Translations under genes and position numbers: made by a program
In this document: positions 9,178 to 17,447 of the stretch, one piece after another
How the letters are laid out: every line of letters begins with the position of its first letter
Position numbering within the stretch: position 1 is the stretch's first letter
Notes under the pieces: generated by a model
Databases searched by the model: none
What the model saw: the letters and a program-made list of their open reading frames with translations, nothing else
Told to the model about the DNA's origin: nothing
Assembly: GCF_025755255.1 (NCBI RefSeq)
Contig: NZ_JALIEB010000012.1
Span: forward strand, 62,001-126,000
Direction: 5' to 3'
DNA from: Roseobacter sinensis
GTDB lineage: Bacteria > Pseudomonadota > Alphaproteobacteria > Rhodobacterales > Rhodobacteraceae
Length of the DNA: 64,000 nucleotides

Positions 9178-9302
9178 GAGAGATGACCCTCGCCTTTGCC
9201 GCCATGGCCGTCATTTCTGTGGGCGCCAGCTATGCGCTGAATGCAGCCGGGTTTTCCGCGGCCCAGCAGGGCACCGGGCAGGCGGTTCGTCTCGGCGACT
9301 GA
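9174..9302 (+). CDS. 42-residue membrane peptide coupled to fdhC
   Basis: A short frame whose ATG overlaps the fdhC stop (ATGA at 9174-9177). The peptide MREMTLAFAAMAVISVGASY and onward has one hydrophobic segment (about residues 4-22) and a short polar tail ending GQAVRLGD. I do not recognise a family. Exact stop/start overlap, a membrane-helix composition and its place as the last gene of the operon argue that it is real and possibly a small accessory subunit of the formate dehydrogenase. The converging regulator gene ends only three bases further on. Confidence 0.6.
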   Translation: MREMTLAFAAMAVISVGASYALNAAGFSAAQQGTGQAVRLGD

Positions 9303-9305
9303 CGG

Positions 9306-9962
9306 CTACTCGGCTGCCGTACGCAGTTCCATCATCAGGTGGCGAAACTTTTCGCCCTGGATGCCGACGTGATCGCGCAGCGCCGAGGCGGCGCGCTGAT
9401 CGTCCCCGGCCTTCAAGGCTGCCACGATCTCCTCGTGCTCGGCCATGGATTGTGCCATCCGACCGCGCAGCCGCAATTGCAGCCGCCGAAACGGCTTGAG
9501 TCGCCGATGCAGGCGCAGCGCCTGTCCGGCCAGATAGCTGTTGCCGGATTGAGCATAGATGGTGTGATGGAAGCGTTCGTTCTCGAGGTAGTACGCGTCG
9601 GTGTCGTGGGATGACACCGCCTCGCGGCACAGCCTGTTGGCCTGATCGAGCTCGGCCAGTGCCGCGTCCGAGATGCGGCGCGCGGCCAGCCGTCCGCAGA
9701 CCGCTTCAATCTCTGCCATGGTCTCGAACATCTCCATCAGTTCGACGGGGCCGGGCTGGCGCACGAAGACCCCGCGGCGCGGCAGCTGCTCGGCAATGCC
9801 CGAGACAACAAGCCGCTGCAGTGCTTCGCGGATCGGCGTGCGGGACACGCCGAATTGCTTTGCCAGCCGTATCTCATCGAGGCGGTCACCGTCATTGAAC
9901 TGGCCGGTGAAGACCAGCTCCTCCAGCGCGTCGGCAATGCGGTCTGCATGTCTGATTTCCAT
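9306..9962 (-). CDS. matR: GntR-family (FCD) regulator of malonate genes
   Basis: A 218-residue FadR-subfamily regulator. The N-terminal winged helix includes IRLAKQFGVSRTPIREALQRL (about residues 27-47), and the C-terminal FCD ligand domain contains the helices with NERFHHTIYAQSGN and RLHRRLKPFRRLQLR. It is divergent from a TRAP transporter followed by malonyl-CoA decarboxylase and malonyl-CoA synthetase, the same association as MatR in Rhizobium, so the effector is probably malonate or malonyl-CoA. The palindrome TTGTATACAA at 10006 is its likely operator. I start at ATG 9962 (MEIRHADR); a start at 10001 would place coding sequence almost on the operator. Confidence 0.85.
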   Translation of the reverse strand: MEIRHADRIADALEELVFTGQFNDGDRLDEIRLAKQFGVSRTPIREALQRLVVSGIAEQLPRRGVFVRQPGPVELMEMFETMAEIEAVCGRLAARRISDAALAELDQANRLCREAVSSHDTDAYYLENERFHHTIYAQSGNSYLAGQALRLHRRLKPFRRLQLRLRGRMAQSMAEHEEIVAALKAGDDQRAASALRDHVGIQGEKFRHLMMELRTAAE

Positions 9963-10005
9963 ACCGCCAATGTAGGAGCAAACCACGTGTGCGACAATCA
10001 TATTA

Positions 10006-10015
10006 TTGTATACAA
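10006..10015. promoter_or_regulatory. Palindromic GntR-type operator TTGTATACAA
   Basis: A perfect ten-base palindrome in the 132-base divergent region between the GntR regulator and the TRAP operon. It fits the TNGTNNNACNA form of FadR-subfamily sites and resembles the Rhizobium MatR site as I remember it. A TTGACT hexamer starts six bases downstream (10021), so a bound protein could block the transporter promoter. Confidence 0.65.
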
Positions 10016-10094
10016 AAATATTGACTCTGAATGCGAGACGCTAAATGCTGACCTATCGGCCGGCGAAACGAGGCCGGTCATCTGGGAGGAAAAC

Positions 10095-11081
10095 ATGAAA
10101 CCATCACTGCTGTCCGCAGCCTTTGCTGCCACCCTTGCCCTTGGTGCCGCTACCGCGCAGGCGACCGAATTGCGCCTGTCTCACCAATGGTCCAATAAGG
10201 ATGTGCGCCACCAGGTGGCACAGATCATCGCGGATGAAGTCGCCGCTGCCGATGTCGATCTGGAGATCAAGATCTTCGGCTCCAAGTCACTGTTCAAGCC
10301 GCGCGAACAATACAAGCCGCTCAGCCGCGGGCAGCTGGATATGACCGTACTGCCACTCAGCTACGCGGGCGGGCAGCAACCGGCCTACAACCTCACGCTG
10401 ATGCCCGGCCTGGTGAAGAACCACGATCACGCCGCGCGGCTCAGCGAGAGCCCGTTCATGGCGGCGCTGGAGGAAAAGATGGCGGCCGATGACGTCATGG
10501 TGCTGGTGCATGGCTATCTCGCCGGCGGCTTCGTCGGGAAGGACAAATGCATCACCAAGCCCGAAGACGTGGCAGGCCAGCAGACACGCGCCGCAGGCAA
10601 GGCGTTTGAGCAGATGCTCGCCGGGGCAGGGGCGTCGATTGCTTCCATGGCCTCTTCCGAGATCTACAACGCGATGCAAACCGGTGTGCTGACCGCGGCC
10701 AACACCTCGTCGTCGTCCTTCGTCTCCTACCGGATCTACGAGCAGGTCAAATGCTACACGCCGGCCTCCGACATTGCACTTTGGTTCATGTACCAGCCGG
10801 TTCTGATGAACAAATCGACCTTCGAGGGGCTGACCGAAGCGCAACAGACAGCACTTCTCGAAGCCTCCGCAAAGGCCGAGGCCTTCTATCTCGAAGAGGC
10901 TAAGAAGCAGGATGCCGAGTCGGTGAAGGTCTTCAAGGACGCCGGTGTCGAAATTGCCGAAATGACAGCAGAGGATTTTGCAGCCTGGCAGGAGATTGCG
11001 AAAGAGACCTCCTTCAAGGCGTTTGTCGAGGAAGTCCCGGACGGACAGGCGCTGCTCGACATGGCGCTGGCCGTCGAATGA
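10095..11081 (+). CDS. TRAP transporter substrate-binding protein (DctP), malonate module
   Basis: A 328-residue periplasmic binding protein with a Sec signal (MKPSLLSAAFAATLALGAAT, cleaved near QAT). The mature DctP fold begins ELRLSHQWSNKDVRHQVAQI and includes the family segment around residues 150-165 (CITKPEDVAGQQTRAAG), where the carboxylate-binding arginine is expected. It is the first gene of a TRAP-matA-matB operon, so malonate is the likely ligand, as for the MatPQM transporters of rhizobia. A GGGAGG ribosome-binding site precedes the start. A hairpin immediately 3' separates it from the permease genes. Confidence 0.9.
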   Translation: MKPSLLSAAFAATLALGAATAQATELRLSHQWSNKDVRHQVAQIIADEVAAADVDLEIKIFGSKSLFKPREQYKPLSRGQLDMTVLPLSYAGGQQPAYNLTLMPGLVKNHDHAARLSESPFMAALEEKMAADDVMVLVHGYLAGGFVGKDKCITKPEDVAGQQTRAAGKAFEQMLAGAGASIASMASSEIYNAMQTGVLTAANTSSSSFVSYRIYEQVKCYTPASDIALWFMYQPVLMNKSTFEGLTEAQQTALLEASAKAEAFYLEEAKKQDAESVKVFKDAGVEIAEMTAEDFAAWQEIAKETSFKAFVEEVPDGQALLDMALAVE

Positions 11082-11088
11082 TCTGCGG

Positions 11089-11112
11089 CGGGCGGTGAGG
11101 TGTCGCCGCCCG
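11089..11112 (+). promoter_or_regulatory. Hairpin after the malonate TRAP binding-protein gene
   Basis: A seven-base-pair GC stem (CGGGCGG with CCGCCCG) and a ten-base loop, eight bases after the stop codon and without a T-run. It probably shields the 5' transcript segment from 3' decay. Confidence 0.5.
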
Positions 11113-11143
11113 ATCCTCACCCCATACCGCTGAGAGATCTCCC

Positions 11144-11692
11144 ATGGCTGGACAGAATACCGCTGCCACCGCCGAGGTTGGCAACCACCCTTTTCTTCGC
11201 CTCGTTGCAGCGCTCTCGACACTGGCCGGGTGGTGTTCGGCCGCGATGATCGTGCTCGCCGTGGCCATCACCTGCCAGATGATCTTCGTGCGCTTCGTGC
11301 TGAACGGCTCGACTGTCTGGCAGACCGAAATGGTGATCTACCTGGTGATCGGAGCCACGTTGGTCGGCCTGCCTTACGTGCAGCGGCTGCGGGGGCACGT
11401 GAATGTGGACCTGATCCCGCTGGCGCTGCCATTCGCGGCGCGGCGGGGGCTGGCTGTGGTCACCCTGTCCCTCTCGATTGCGATCATCGCGGTCATGCTG
11501 TGGTACGGGTATGAGTACTGGCACTTTGCCTGGGAGCGCGGCTGGCGTTCCGATACGGTCTGGGGCGTGCGGCTGTGGATACCCTATCTGGCGCTGCCCG
11601 TCGGCTTCGGGCTGCTGCTCTTGCAGCTTGTCGCCGATCTCGTGGGCGTGCTCACCCGCACCGAAGCGCCCTTCGGCCTCGGAGACAACTGA
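11144..11692 (+). CDS. TRAP transporter small permease (DctQ), malonate module
   Basis: A 182-residue inner-membrane protein with the four-helix DctQ topology: helices near residues 20-45 (LAGWCSAAMIVLAVAITCQM), 60-80, 95-115 and 145-165. The family-typical FVLNGSTVWQTEMVIYLVIG follows helix one. It forms the membrane unit with the large permease, whose ATG overlaps its stop (TGATG at 11690-11694). Confidence 0.9.
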   Translation: MAGQNTAATAEVGNHPFLRLVAALSTLAGWCSAAMIVLAVAITCQMIFVRFVLNGSTVWQTEMVIYLVIGATLVGLPYVQRLRGHVNVDLIPLALPFAARRGLAVVTLSLSIAIIAVMLWYGYEYWHFAWERGWRSDTVWGVRLWIPYLALPVGFGLLLLQLVADLVGVLTRTEAPFGLGDN

Positions 11693-13008
11693 TGGACCCG
11701 CTGGTTCTCGGCGCGCTGGTTGCGGTCTCGACCGTGATCGTGCTGTTCTCGGGTGTCTCGGTGGCTGTCGGCCTGCTGATCGTCTCGGCCGGGTTCCTGA
11801 TGATCTTCGACGGCATGCGGAGCCTGGAGCTGATGCCGGAGATCCTCTTTGGCAAGCTGGACAACTTCGCGCTGCTTTCGATCCCGATGTTCATCATCAT
11901 GGGGGCCTCCATCGCCTCGACCCGGGCGGGGGCGGATCTTTACGAGGCGCTGGAGCGCTGGCTCACCCGGGTGCCCGGAGGGCTGGTGATCTCCAACCTC
12001 GGGGCCTGCGCGCTCTTTGCCGCCATGTCCGGTTCCAGCCCCGCCACCTGTGCCGCCATCGGCAAGATGGGCATCCCCGAAATGCGCAAGCGCGGCTATC
12101 CCGATGGTGTGGCCGCAGGCTCCATCGCTGCAGGCGGCACGCTCGGCATCCTGATCCCGCCGTCGGTCACGATGATCGTCTACGGCATCGCGACCGAGAC
12201 CTCGATTGGTCGTCTGTTTCTCGCAGGCGTGATCCCGGGGCTGATGCTGGTTGCGCTTTTCATGGCCTGGTCGCTCTATTCCACGTGGCGTACCGGCAGT
12301 GCGGGCCTGCTCACCGCGGGTAGCTATACCTGGCGTCAGCGGCTCGAAATCCTGCCGCGCGTGCTGCCCTTCATCGGCATCATCATCGGCGTGCTCTATG
12401 CGATGTACGGCGGCATCGCCACACCGTCCGAGACCGCTGCTGTCGGCGCATTGCTTTGCCTCATCATTGCCATGGTAATCTACAAGCTCTGGAGCCCAAA
12501 GGCGCTCTGGCACGTGCTGCGCGACAGCACCAAGGAAAGCGTGATGATCCTCTTCATCATCGCCGCCGCGGGTGTGTTTTCCTATATGCTCTCCAGCCTT
12601 TTCATCACGCAATCCATCGCCGAATGGATCGGCACGCTGGACGTGAACCGCTGGGTGCTGATGGCCACGGTGAATGTCTTTTTGCTGATCGCCGGGTTCT
12701 TCCTGCCCCCTGTGGCCGTGATCCTGATGGCGGCGCCCATTCTGCTGCCGATCATCACCACCGCAGGGTTCGACCCGATCTGGTTCGCGGTGGTGCTGAC
12801 CATCAACATGGAAATCGGACTGATCTCGCCGCCCGTCGGGCTGAACCTTTATGTGATCAACGGCATCGCGCCCGATATCTCGCTGAAAACCATCCTGAAG
12901 GGGTCGCTGCCCTTCGTGGCCTGCATGGTGATCGCGATCGTCCTGCTTTGCCTCTTCCCGGGGCTGGCCACCTGGCTGCCGGATGCCGTGATGGGGCCTG
13001 CGTTTTGA
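11692..13008 (+). CDS. TRAP transporter large permease (DctM), malonate module
   Basis: A 438-residue ion-coupled permease with about 12 hydrophobic segments. Conserved DctM stretches include FALLSIPMFIIMG (about residue 56), MSGSSPATCAAIGKMGIPEM (about 110) and AAGGTLGILIPPSVTMIVYG (about 143), plus a second half with ETAAVGALLCLII and IGLISPPVGLNLYVING. It imports the ligand delivered by the DctP protein using the sodium gradient (family knowledge). The start overlaps the dctQ stop, and its stop overlaps the TTG start of the decarboxylase gene. Confidence 0.93.
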   Translation: MDPLVLGALVAVSTVIVLFSGVSVAVGLLIVSAGFLMIFDGMRSLELMPEILFGKLDNFALLSIPMFIIMGASIASTRAGADLYEALERWLTRVPGGLVISNLGACALFAAMSGSSPATCAAIGKMGIPEMRKRGYPDGVAAGSIAAGGTLGILIPPSVTMIVYGIATETSIGRLFLAGVIPGLMLVALFMAWSLYSTWRTGSAGLLTAGSYTWRQRLEILPRVLPFIGIIIGVLYAMYGGIATPSETAAVGALLCLIIAMVIYKLWSPKALWHVLRDSTKESVMILFIIAAAGVFSYMLSSLFITQSIAEWIGTLDVNRWVLMATVNVFLLIAGFFLPPVAVILMAAPILLPIITTAGFDPIWFAVVLTINMEIGLISPPVGLNLYVINGIAPDISLKTILKGSLPFVACMVIAIVLLCLFPGLATWLPDAVMGPAF

Positions 13009-14279
13009 GTTTCTTTGCCGGTCTTCTCTCCACCGTGTTCGAGAGGCGCTATCGCAGCCCGCTGGAACCCGACCTGGAAGGCCGCTCCATGCCCGAGCTC
13101 TGCGCTGCTGTCCTCGGCCGGTCCGGTGAGGTCTCGGGTGCCGCCACAGCGCGGCATATCCTTGACCGATATGCGCGCATGGAGGGGGACGAGCGGCTGG
13201 GGTTTTTCAAACTGCTTGCCGAGGAGATGGGGCTCGACGCAGAGGCCGTGCGCCGGACCCTGGCGGCCTTCGAGACCGAACCCTCCAGCGAGACCTACCG
13301 CGCCTTCTCGGCAGCGGTCGAGCCCAAGCGGCAGGAGCTGGCGCGCCGTCTGAACCAGGTGCCGGGGGCGACGGCGCAGCTGGTGCAGATGCGCCGCGAC
13401 CTGCTGGATGCCTTGCCAATGCACCCTGACCTTGGCCCGGTGGACCAGGACTTGCGGCATCTGTTCTCTTCCTGGTTCAACCGCGGCTTTCTTGTTCTGC
13501 TGCCGATCAATTGGGAAAGCCCTGCCGAAGTGCTGGAGAAGATCATCGCCTATGAGGCTGTGCATGCCATCGACAGCTGGGAGGATCTGCGCCGCCGGGT
13601 GCAGCCGAGCGACCGGAGGTGTTTTGCCTATTTTCACCCCGCGATGCCGAATGAGCCGCTGATTTTCGTGGAGGTTGCTTTGACGAAAGGCGTTCCCGGA
13701 TCGGTGCAGGCGCTTCTCTCCGACGCCCGAGACGAGCTGGCGGCGGAGGATGCCGACACGGCGGTTTTCTATTCGATTTCGAACTGTCAGGCCGGTCTCG
13801 CCGGTATCTCCTTCGGCAACTCGCTGATCAAGCAGGTGGTGGCCGATCTGTCCCGCGACCTGCCGGGCCTGGAGACCTTCGTCACGCTCTCGCCCATCCC
13901 CGGTCTGATGGACTGGATGCAGGAGGTCGGACGGGTGATGAGTGACGATCCGGAGCAGCAGCGCCAATGCGCGGCCCATTACCTGTTGCAGGCCAAGCGT
14001 GCCAACGGCAGCCCGCGAGACCCTGTCGCACGATTCCACCTCGGGAACGGCGCGCTTGTGCATGATGTGCACGCCTCTGCCGATGTCTCGCCGAATGGGA
14101 TGGCACAATCGGGCGGTGTGATGGTGAACTATCTTTACGATCGCGCGCGGATCGCGCAAAACCACGAGGGCTACGCTGGGGCCTACGAGGTGGCAGCCTC
14201 TGCAAGCGTTCAGGCCCTTGCGGCGGCCGCAGATCGGGCTTCAGACCAAGGACATCGCGATGGCGAACCCTCTCTTTGA
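13005..14279 (+). CDS. matA: Malonyl-CoA decarboxylase
   Basis: A 424-residue MCD-family enzyme that converts malonyl-CoA to acetyl-CoA and CO2. The N-terminal helical domain runs to about residue 150; the catalytic GNAT-like domain follows. It contains FYSISNCQAGLAGISFGN, which matches the FYSIS-TQ-GL-G segment around the catalytic serine of animal MCD, and DPVARFHLGNGA with the conserved histidine near residue 345. The start is TTG 13005, overlapping the permease stop (TTGA): translation from there gives MSFFAGLLSTVFERRYR, the usual family N-terminus. Later ATG codons would remove it. It acts with the adjacent synthetase to turn imported malonate into acetyl-CoA. Confidence 0.92.
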   Translation: MSFFAGLLSTVFERRYRSPLEPDLEGRSMPELCAAVLGRSGEVSGAATARHILDRYARMEGDERLGFFKLLAEEMGLDAEAVRRTLAAFETEPSSETYRAFSAAVEPKRQELARRLNQVPGATAQLVQMRRDLLDALPMHPDLGPVDQDLRHLFSSWFNRGFLVLLPINWESPAEVLEKIIAYEAVHAIDSWEDLRRRVQPSDRRCFAYFHPAMPNEPLIFVEVALTKGVPGSVQALLSDARDELAAEDADTAVFYSISNCQAGLAGISFGNSLIKQVVADLSRDLPGLETFVTLSPIPGLMDWMQEVGRVMSDDPEQQRQCAAHYLLQAKRANGSPRDPVARFHLGNGALVHDVHASADVSPNGMAQSGGVMVNYLYDRARIAQNHEGYAGAYEVAASASVQALAAAADRASDQGHRDGEPSL

Positions 14280-15792
14280 TCAGCTCTTCGGCCGCCATGC
14301 CGGCCGGACCACGCCTTTTCTGCACTTGGGCGACGGCATCACCATCACGCATTCTGACTTCCTCGCCATCGCTGCGCGATATGCCAATGCCTTTTCCCAA
14401 CTCGGCCTGACGCCCGGAGACCGGCTGGCGTTGCAGGTGGAGAAATCGCCGCAGGCGCTGGCCGCCTATGCCGCCGCCGTGCAGGCCGGCATCGTCTTCC
14501 TGCCGCTCAACACCGGGTACACCCCTGCGGAACTTGAGTATTTCATAGAGAACAGCGGCGCGCGTCTGGTTGTCTGCGATCCGGAGCGTGCGGAGCGTCT
14601 GCGCCCGATCGCATCGGCGTCGGGCGCCCGGCTGGAAACGCTCGACGCGCAGGGCGAAGGCAGTCTGCCCGAGATCGCGCGTGGCCAGCCCGCGACGTTC
14701 GACACCGTCGCCCGCAGCGCCGATGATCTCGCCGCCTTGCTCTACACCTCCGGGACCACCGGGCGCTCGAAGGGCGCGATGCTGACGCAGACGAACCTGC
14801 TGTCGAACGCTGAAACGCTGGTCGACTATTGGCGCTTCACCGATGCGGATGTGCTGTTGCACGCGCTGCCGATCTTCCACACCCACGGGCTCTTTGTCGC
14901 GACAAATGTGATCCTGCTGTCGGGCGGGTCGATGATCTTCCTGCCGAAGTTCGACCTGGACGCGATGATCGCGCATCTGCCGCAGGCAACCTCGATGATG
15001 GGCGTGCCGACCTTCTATACCCGCCTGCTCGGCGATCCGCGCTTCACCAAGGAGCTGGTCCGCCATATGCGGCTCTTCGTGTCGGGCAGCGCGCCTCTGC
15101 TGGCCGAAACGCATGTGCAGTTCGAGCAGCGCACCGGCCACCGCATCCTCGAACGCTACGGCATGACCGAGACCAATATGAACACCTCGAACCCCTACGA
15201 TGGGGCACGCAGGGCAGGCACGGTGGGCTTTCCGCTGCCGGGGGTGGAGCTGAAAGTCACCGATCCGGCGACGGGAGACAGGTTGCCGGACGGCGAGATC
15301 GGCCAGATCGAGGTGCGCGGCCCGAATGTGTTCAAGGGCTACTGGCAGATGCCGGAAAAGACCCGCGAGGAGCTGCGCGAAGACGGGTTTTTCATCACCG
15401 GTGATCTGGGGTTTATCGACGATCAGGGCTATCTGCAGATCGTCGGGCGCAACAAGGATCTGATCATCTCGGGCGGCTACAACATCTATCCCAAGGAGAT
15501 CGAAAGCGTGCTCGATGACCAGCCGGGCGTGCTGGAAAGCGCCGTCGTTGGCGTGCCGCATCCGGATTTTGGCGAAACGGTGGTGGGCTTTCTGGTTGCG
15601 GAAAACGGTCGGTCGCCGGACGTGCAGGCGATTGAGCTGGCGGTCGGCGCGGAACTGGCGCGGTTCAAGCATCCCCGCAGGTTGATCATGCTGCCCGAAC
15701 TGCCACGCAACACCATGGGAAAGGTTCAAAAGAACGTGCTGCGTCAGGAGTATGGCGGGCTTTTCGCTGAAGCATCGGATCGAAAAACCTGA
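14260..15792 (+). CDS. matB: Malonyl-CoA synthetase (malonate-CoA ligase)
   Basis: A 510-residue acyl-adenylate-forming enzyme that activates malonate with ATP and CoA. The P-loop YTSGTTGRSKGAML lies at about residue 163, the YGMTETNMNTSNPY core at about 300, GDLGFIDDQGYLQIVGRNKD with the hinge at about 380, and the catalytic C-terminal lysine in PRNTMGKVQKNVLR near residue 487. MatB specificity is supported by the companion decarboxylase gene, which it overlaps by 20 bases, and by the TRAP transporter and regulator upstream. Methylmalonate may be a side substrate. Confidence 0.93.
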   Translation: MANPLFDQLFGRHAGRTTPFLHLGDGITITHSDFLAIAARYANAFSQLGLTPGDRLALQVEKSPQALAAYAAAVQAGIVFLPLNTGYTPAELEYFIENSGARLVVCDPERAERLRPIASASGARLETLDAQGEGSLPEIARGQPATFDTVARSADDLAALLYTSGTTGRSKGAMLTQTNLLSNAETLVDYWRFTDADVLLHALPIFHTHGLFVATNVILLSGGSMIFLPKFDLDAMIAHLPQATSMMGVPTFYTRLLGDPRFTKELVRHMRLFVSGSAPLLAETHVQFEQRTGHRILERYGMTETNMNTSNPYDGARRAGTVGFPLPGVELKVTDPATGDRLPDGEIGQIEVRGPNVFKGYWQMPEKTREELREDGFFITGDLGFIDDQGYLQIVGRNKDLIISGGYNIYPKEIESVLDDQPGVLESAVVGVPHPDFGETVVGFLVAENGRSPDVQAIELAVGAELARFKHPRRLIMLPELPRNTMGKVQKNVLRQEYGGLFAEASDRKT

Positions 15793-15895
15793 CACCGGAG
15801 CATAGGTCGGGGGCAGCGCCCTCGTCGCGCCCACGGCACGCCCCTGGCGTGACGGGGAAGGTCGGGCCCAGAAGCATAGAAGCCAATGGTTCGTG

Positions 15896-16090
15896 TCACT
15901 TCTTCCGCACGCATTCATCCCAATAGTCGTAGATCGCCATGCCGCAGACGAGGATGGCGATCACCATGAAGGGAAAGCCGCCCCAGAACCCGGCAAATCC
16001 GGTGGAGATGCTGTGCGACAGGCCGCCGACAAAAGTGACCAGAAGGGCGGTACCGATGAGGCCCATGACCAGCTTGATCCGATATGACAT
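15896..16090 (-). CDS. Small two-helix membrane protein downstream of the amidase
   Basis: A 64-residue protein (MSYRIKLVMGLIGTALLVTF) with two predicted membrane helices (about residues 6-24 and 36-56) and a charged tail DECVRKK. It begins 16 bases after the amidase stop as the last gene of the TRAP-amidase operon. I recognise no family. The start ATG at 16090 has GGAAAGGACAGC just upstream, a good ribosome-binding site. About 100 bases without a clear terminator separate it from the converging matB gene. Confidence 0.6.
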   Translation of the reverse strand: MSYRIKLVMGLIGTALLVTFVGGLSHSISTGFAGFWGGFPFMVIAILVCGMAIYDYWDECVRKK

Positions 16091-16106
16091 TGCGCTGTCC
16101 TTTCCG

Positions 16107-17447
16107 TCAGGCGGCCGCGGCCGCGATGTGTTGTTGCACCCAGGCTGCGGTGCGCAGCAGCCGGTCATCCTTGTGCGCGGGTCCGATCAGCTGCACGCCG
16201 ATCGGCAGACCGGTTTCGCCCACGAGCAAGGGTAGGGTCACCGACGGCAGACCAGCAAGGGTCCAGAGCGTGCAAAAGATCGGATCGCCGGTGCCCTCGC
16301 CAAACCGCGGCGCCTCTCCGGCCGCGGCCGGGGCGAGGATGGCGTCGAATTCGGTGAAGAACTCGTCGAAGAAGCGTTCGGCTGACGCTTTCACCGCCAG
16401 CGCGTCCTCGTATTCTGCCGCACCGATCTTGCGCGCACGCGTGAGGATGGGCTTGAGCGTCTCGCTGATCTGATCCCAGTGGGCGTCGAAGACATGGCCC
16501 TGGTGCTGCACGATCTCATATTCATGGATGCGCGCCTGCACCGCCACCAGCTCTGAGAGCTGGTCTGCCGGGTCCATGCAGGTCACCCGGGGGCCAAGCA
16601 CATCCATCACGCCGTCAAATCCGTCGCGCGCGGCCTCCGAAAGCCGGTCGTAGAAGGGCAGGTTCAGCCAGACCAGATCGGGCTCCATCGGCGGGGTCGC
16701 GCGGGTGCCGGCGGCCATGTCGGGCCGCGCGTGGGCAAAGCTCTCGCTGTCGCGCTGGTCATAACCTGCCATGGCGTCGGCCAGCAGGGCCGCATCTTCC
16801 AGCGTGCGGGCGAAGGTGCCCAACTGGTCCAGCGATTTGGAGGTTTGCAGCACGCCCGTGCGCGGGATGGTGCCGCGCGTGGGTTTGAACCCGAAGGTGC
16901 CGCAAAAGGACGCCGGCCGGATGACCGAGCCGTTGGTCTGTGTGCCAACGGCCAGCGGCACATGGCCCGCCGCGACCGCCGCCGCCGACCCGCTGGAGGA
17001 GCCTCCGGGCGAATGCTCTGCGTTCATGGGGTTGCGGGTCACGCTGGGATGCATGAAGGCCAGCTCGGTCGTGACTGTCTTGCCCATGATCACGGCACCG
17101 GCCTCGCGCAGCATTTCGACCACGCGCGCATCCTCGTCGGGCTGGCGTCCGGCGAAGATCGGCGTGCCGCGCTGGGTCGGCATGTCCGCCGTGTCGATGA
17201 TGTCTTTCAGCCCGACGGGTAGTCCATGCAACGGTCCCGTGGCGAGCCCCGCTTGCCGGTGCCGGTCGCAGGCAGCGGCCTGGGCCAGGGCGGCCTCCGG
17301 GTCGAGATGCGCCCATGCTTTGACGTCGCCGTCCGTCTCGGCGATGCGGTCGAGGCAGGAGTTCACAAGCTGTACCGACAACAGGCGGCCGGCCGCAATG
17401 TGCGCGGCGGCCTCCGTCGCAGTCAGCTCATGAGGTCTGATCTTCAC
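16107..17447 (-). CDS. Amidase (amidase signature family)
   Basis: A 446-residue amidase-signature hydrolase. The Ser-cisSer-Lys triad is readable: Lys in LPVGLKDIIDT (about residue 77), cis-Ser in the glycine/serine-rich GGSSSGSAAAVAAG (about 150) and the nucleophile Ser in TQTNGSVIRPASF (about 175). It starts at GTG 17447, which overlaps the TRAP permease stop (GTGA). These enzymes hydrolyse small amides or amidate-like ureas; the substrate here is unknown. Translational coupling to a transporter suggests that the imported compound, or a derivative, is the substrate. There is no signal peptide, so it is cytoplasmic. Confidence 0.88.
   Translation of the reverse strand: MKIRPHELTATEAAAHIAAGRLLSVQLVNSCLDRIAETDGDVKAWAHLDPEAALAQAAACDRHRQAGLATGPLHGLPVGLKDIIDTADMPTQRGTPIFAGRQPDEDARVVEMLREAGAVIMGKTVTTELAFMHPSVTRNPMNAEHSPGGSSSGSAAAVAAGHVPLAVGTQTNGSVIRPASFCGTFGFKPTRGTIPRTGVLQTSKSLDQLGTFARTLEDAALLADAMAGYDQRDSESFAHARPDMAAGTRATPPMEPDLVWLNLPFYDRLSEAARDGFDGVMDVLGPRVTCMDPADQLSELVAVQARIHEYEIVQHQGHVFDAHWDQISETLKPILTRARKIGAAEYEDALAVKASAERFFDEFFTEFDAILAPAAAGEAPRFGEGTGDPIFCTLWTLAGLPSVTLPLLVGETGLPIGVQLIGPAHKDDRLLRTAAWVQQHIAAAAA

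Noticed and set aside
15793-15895. Terminator between matB and the converging small membrane gene
   Set aside because: Only a four-base-pair stem (GGGC/GCCC at 15811-15821) without a T-run was found.
13882-15918. Minus-strand frame of 678 codons opposite matA/matB
   Set aside because: Both sense genes carry full catalytic motifs; the antisense product is low-complexity Arg/His-rich.
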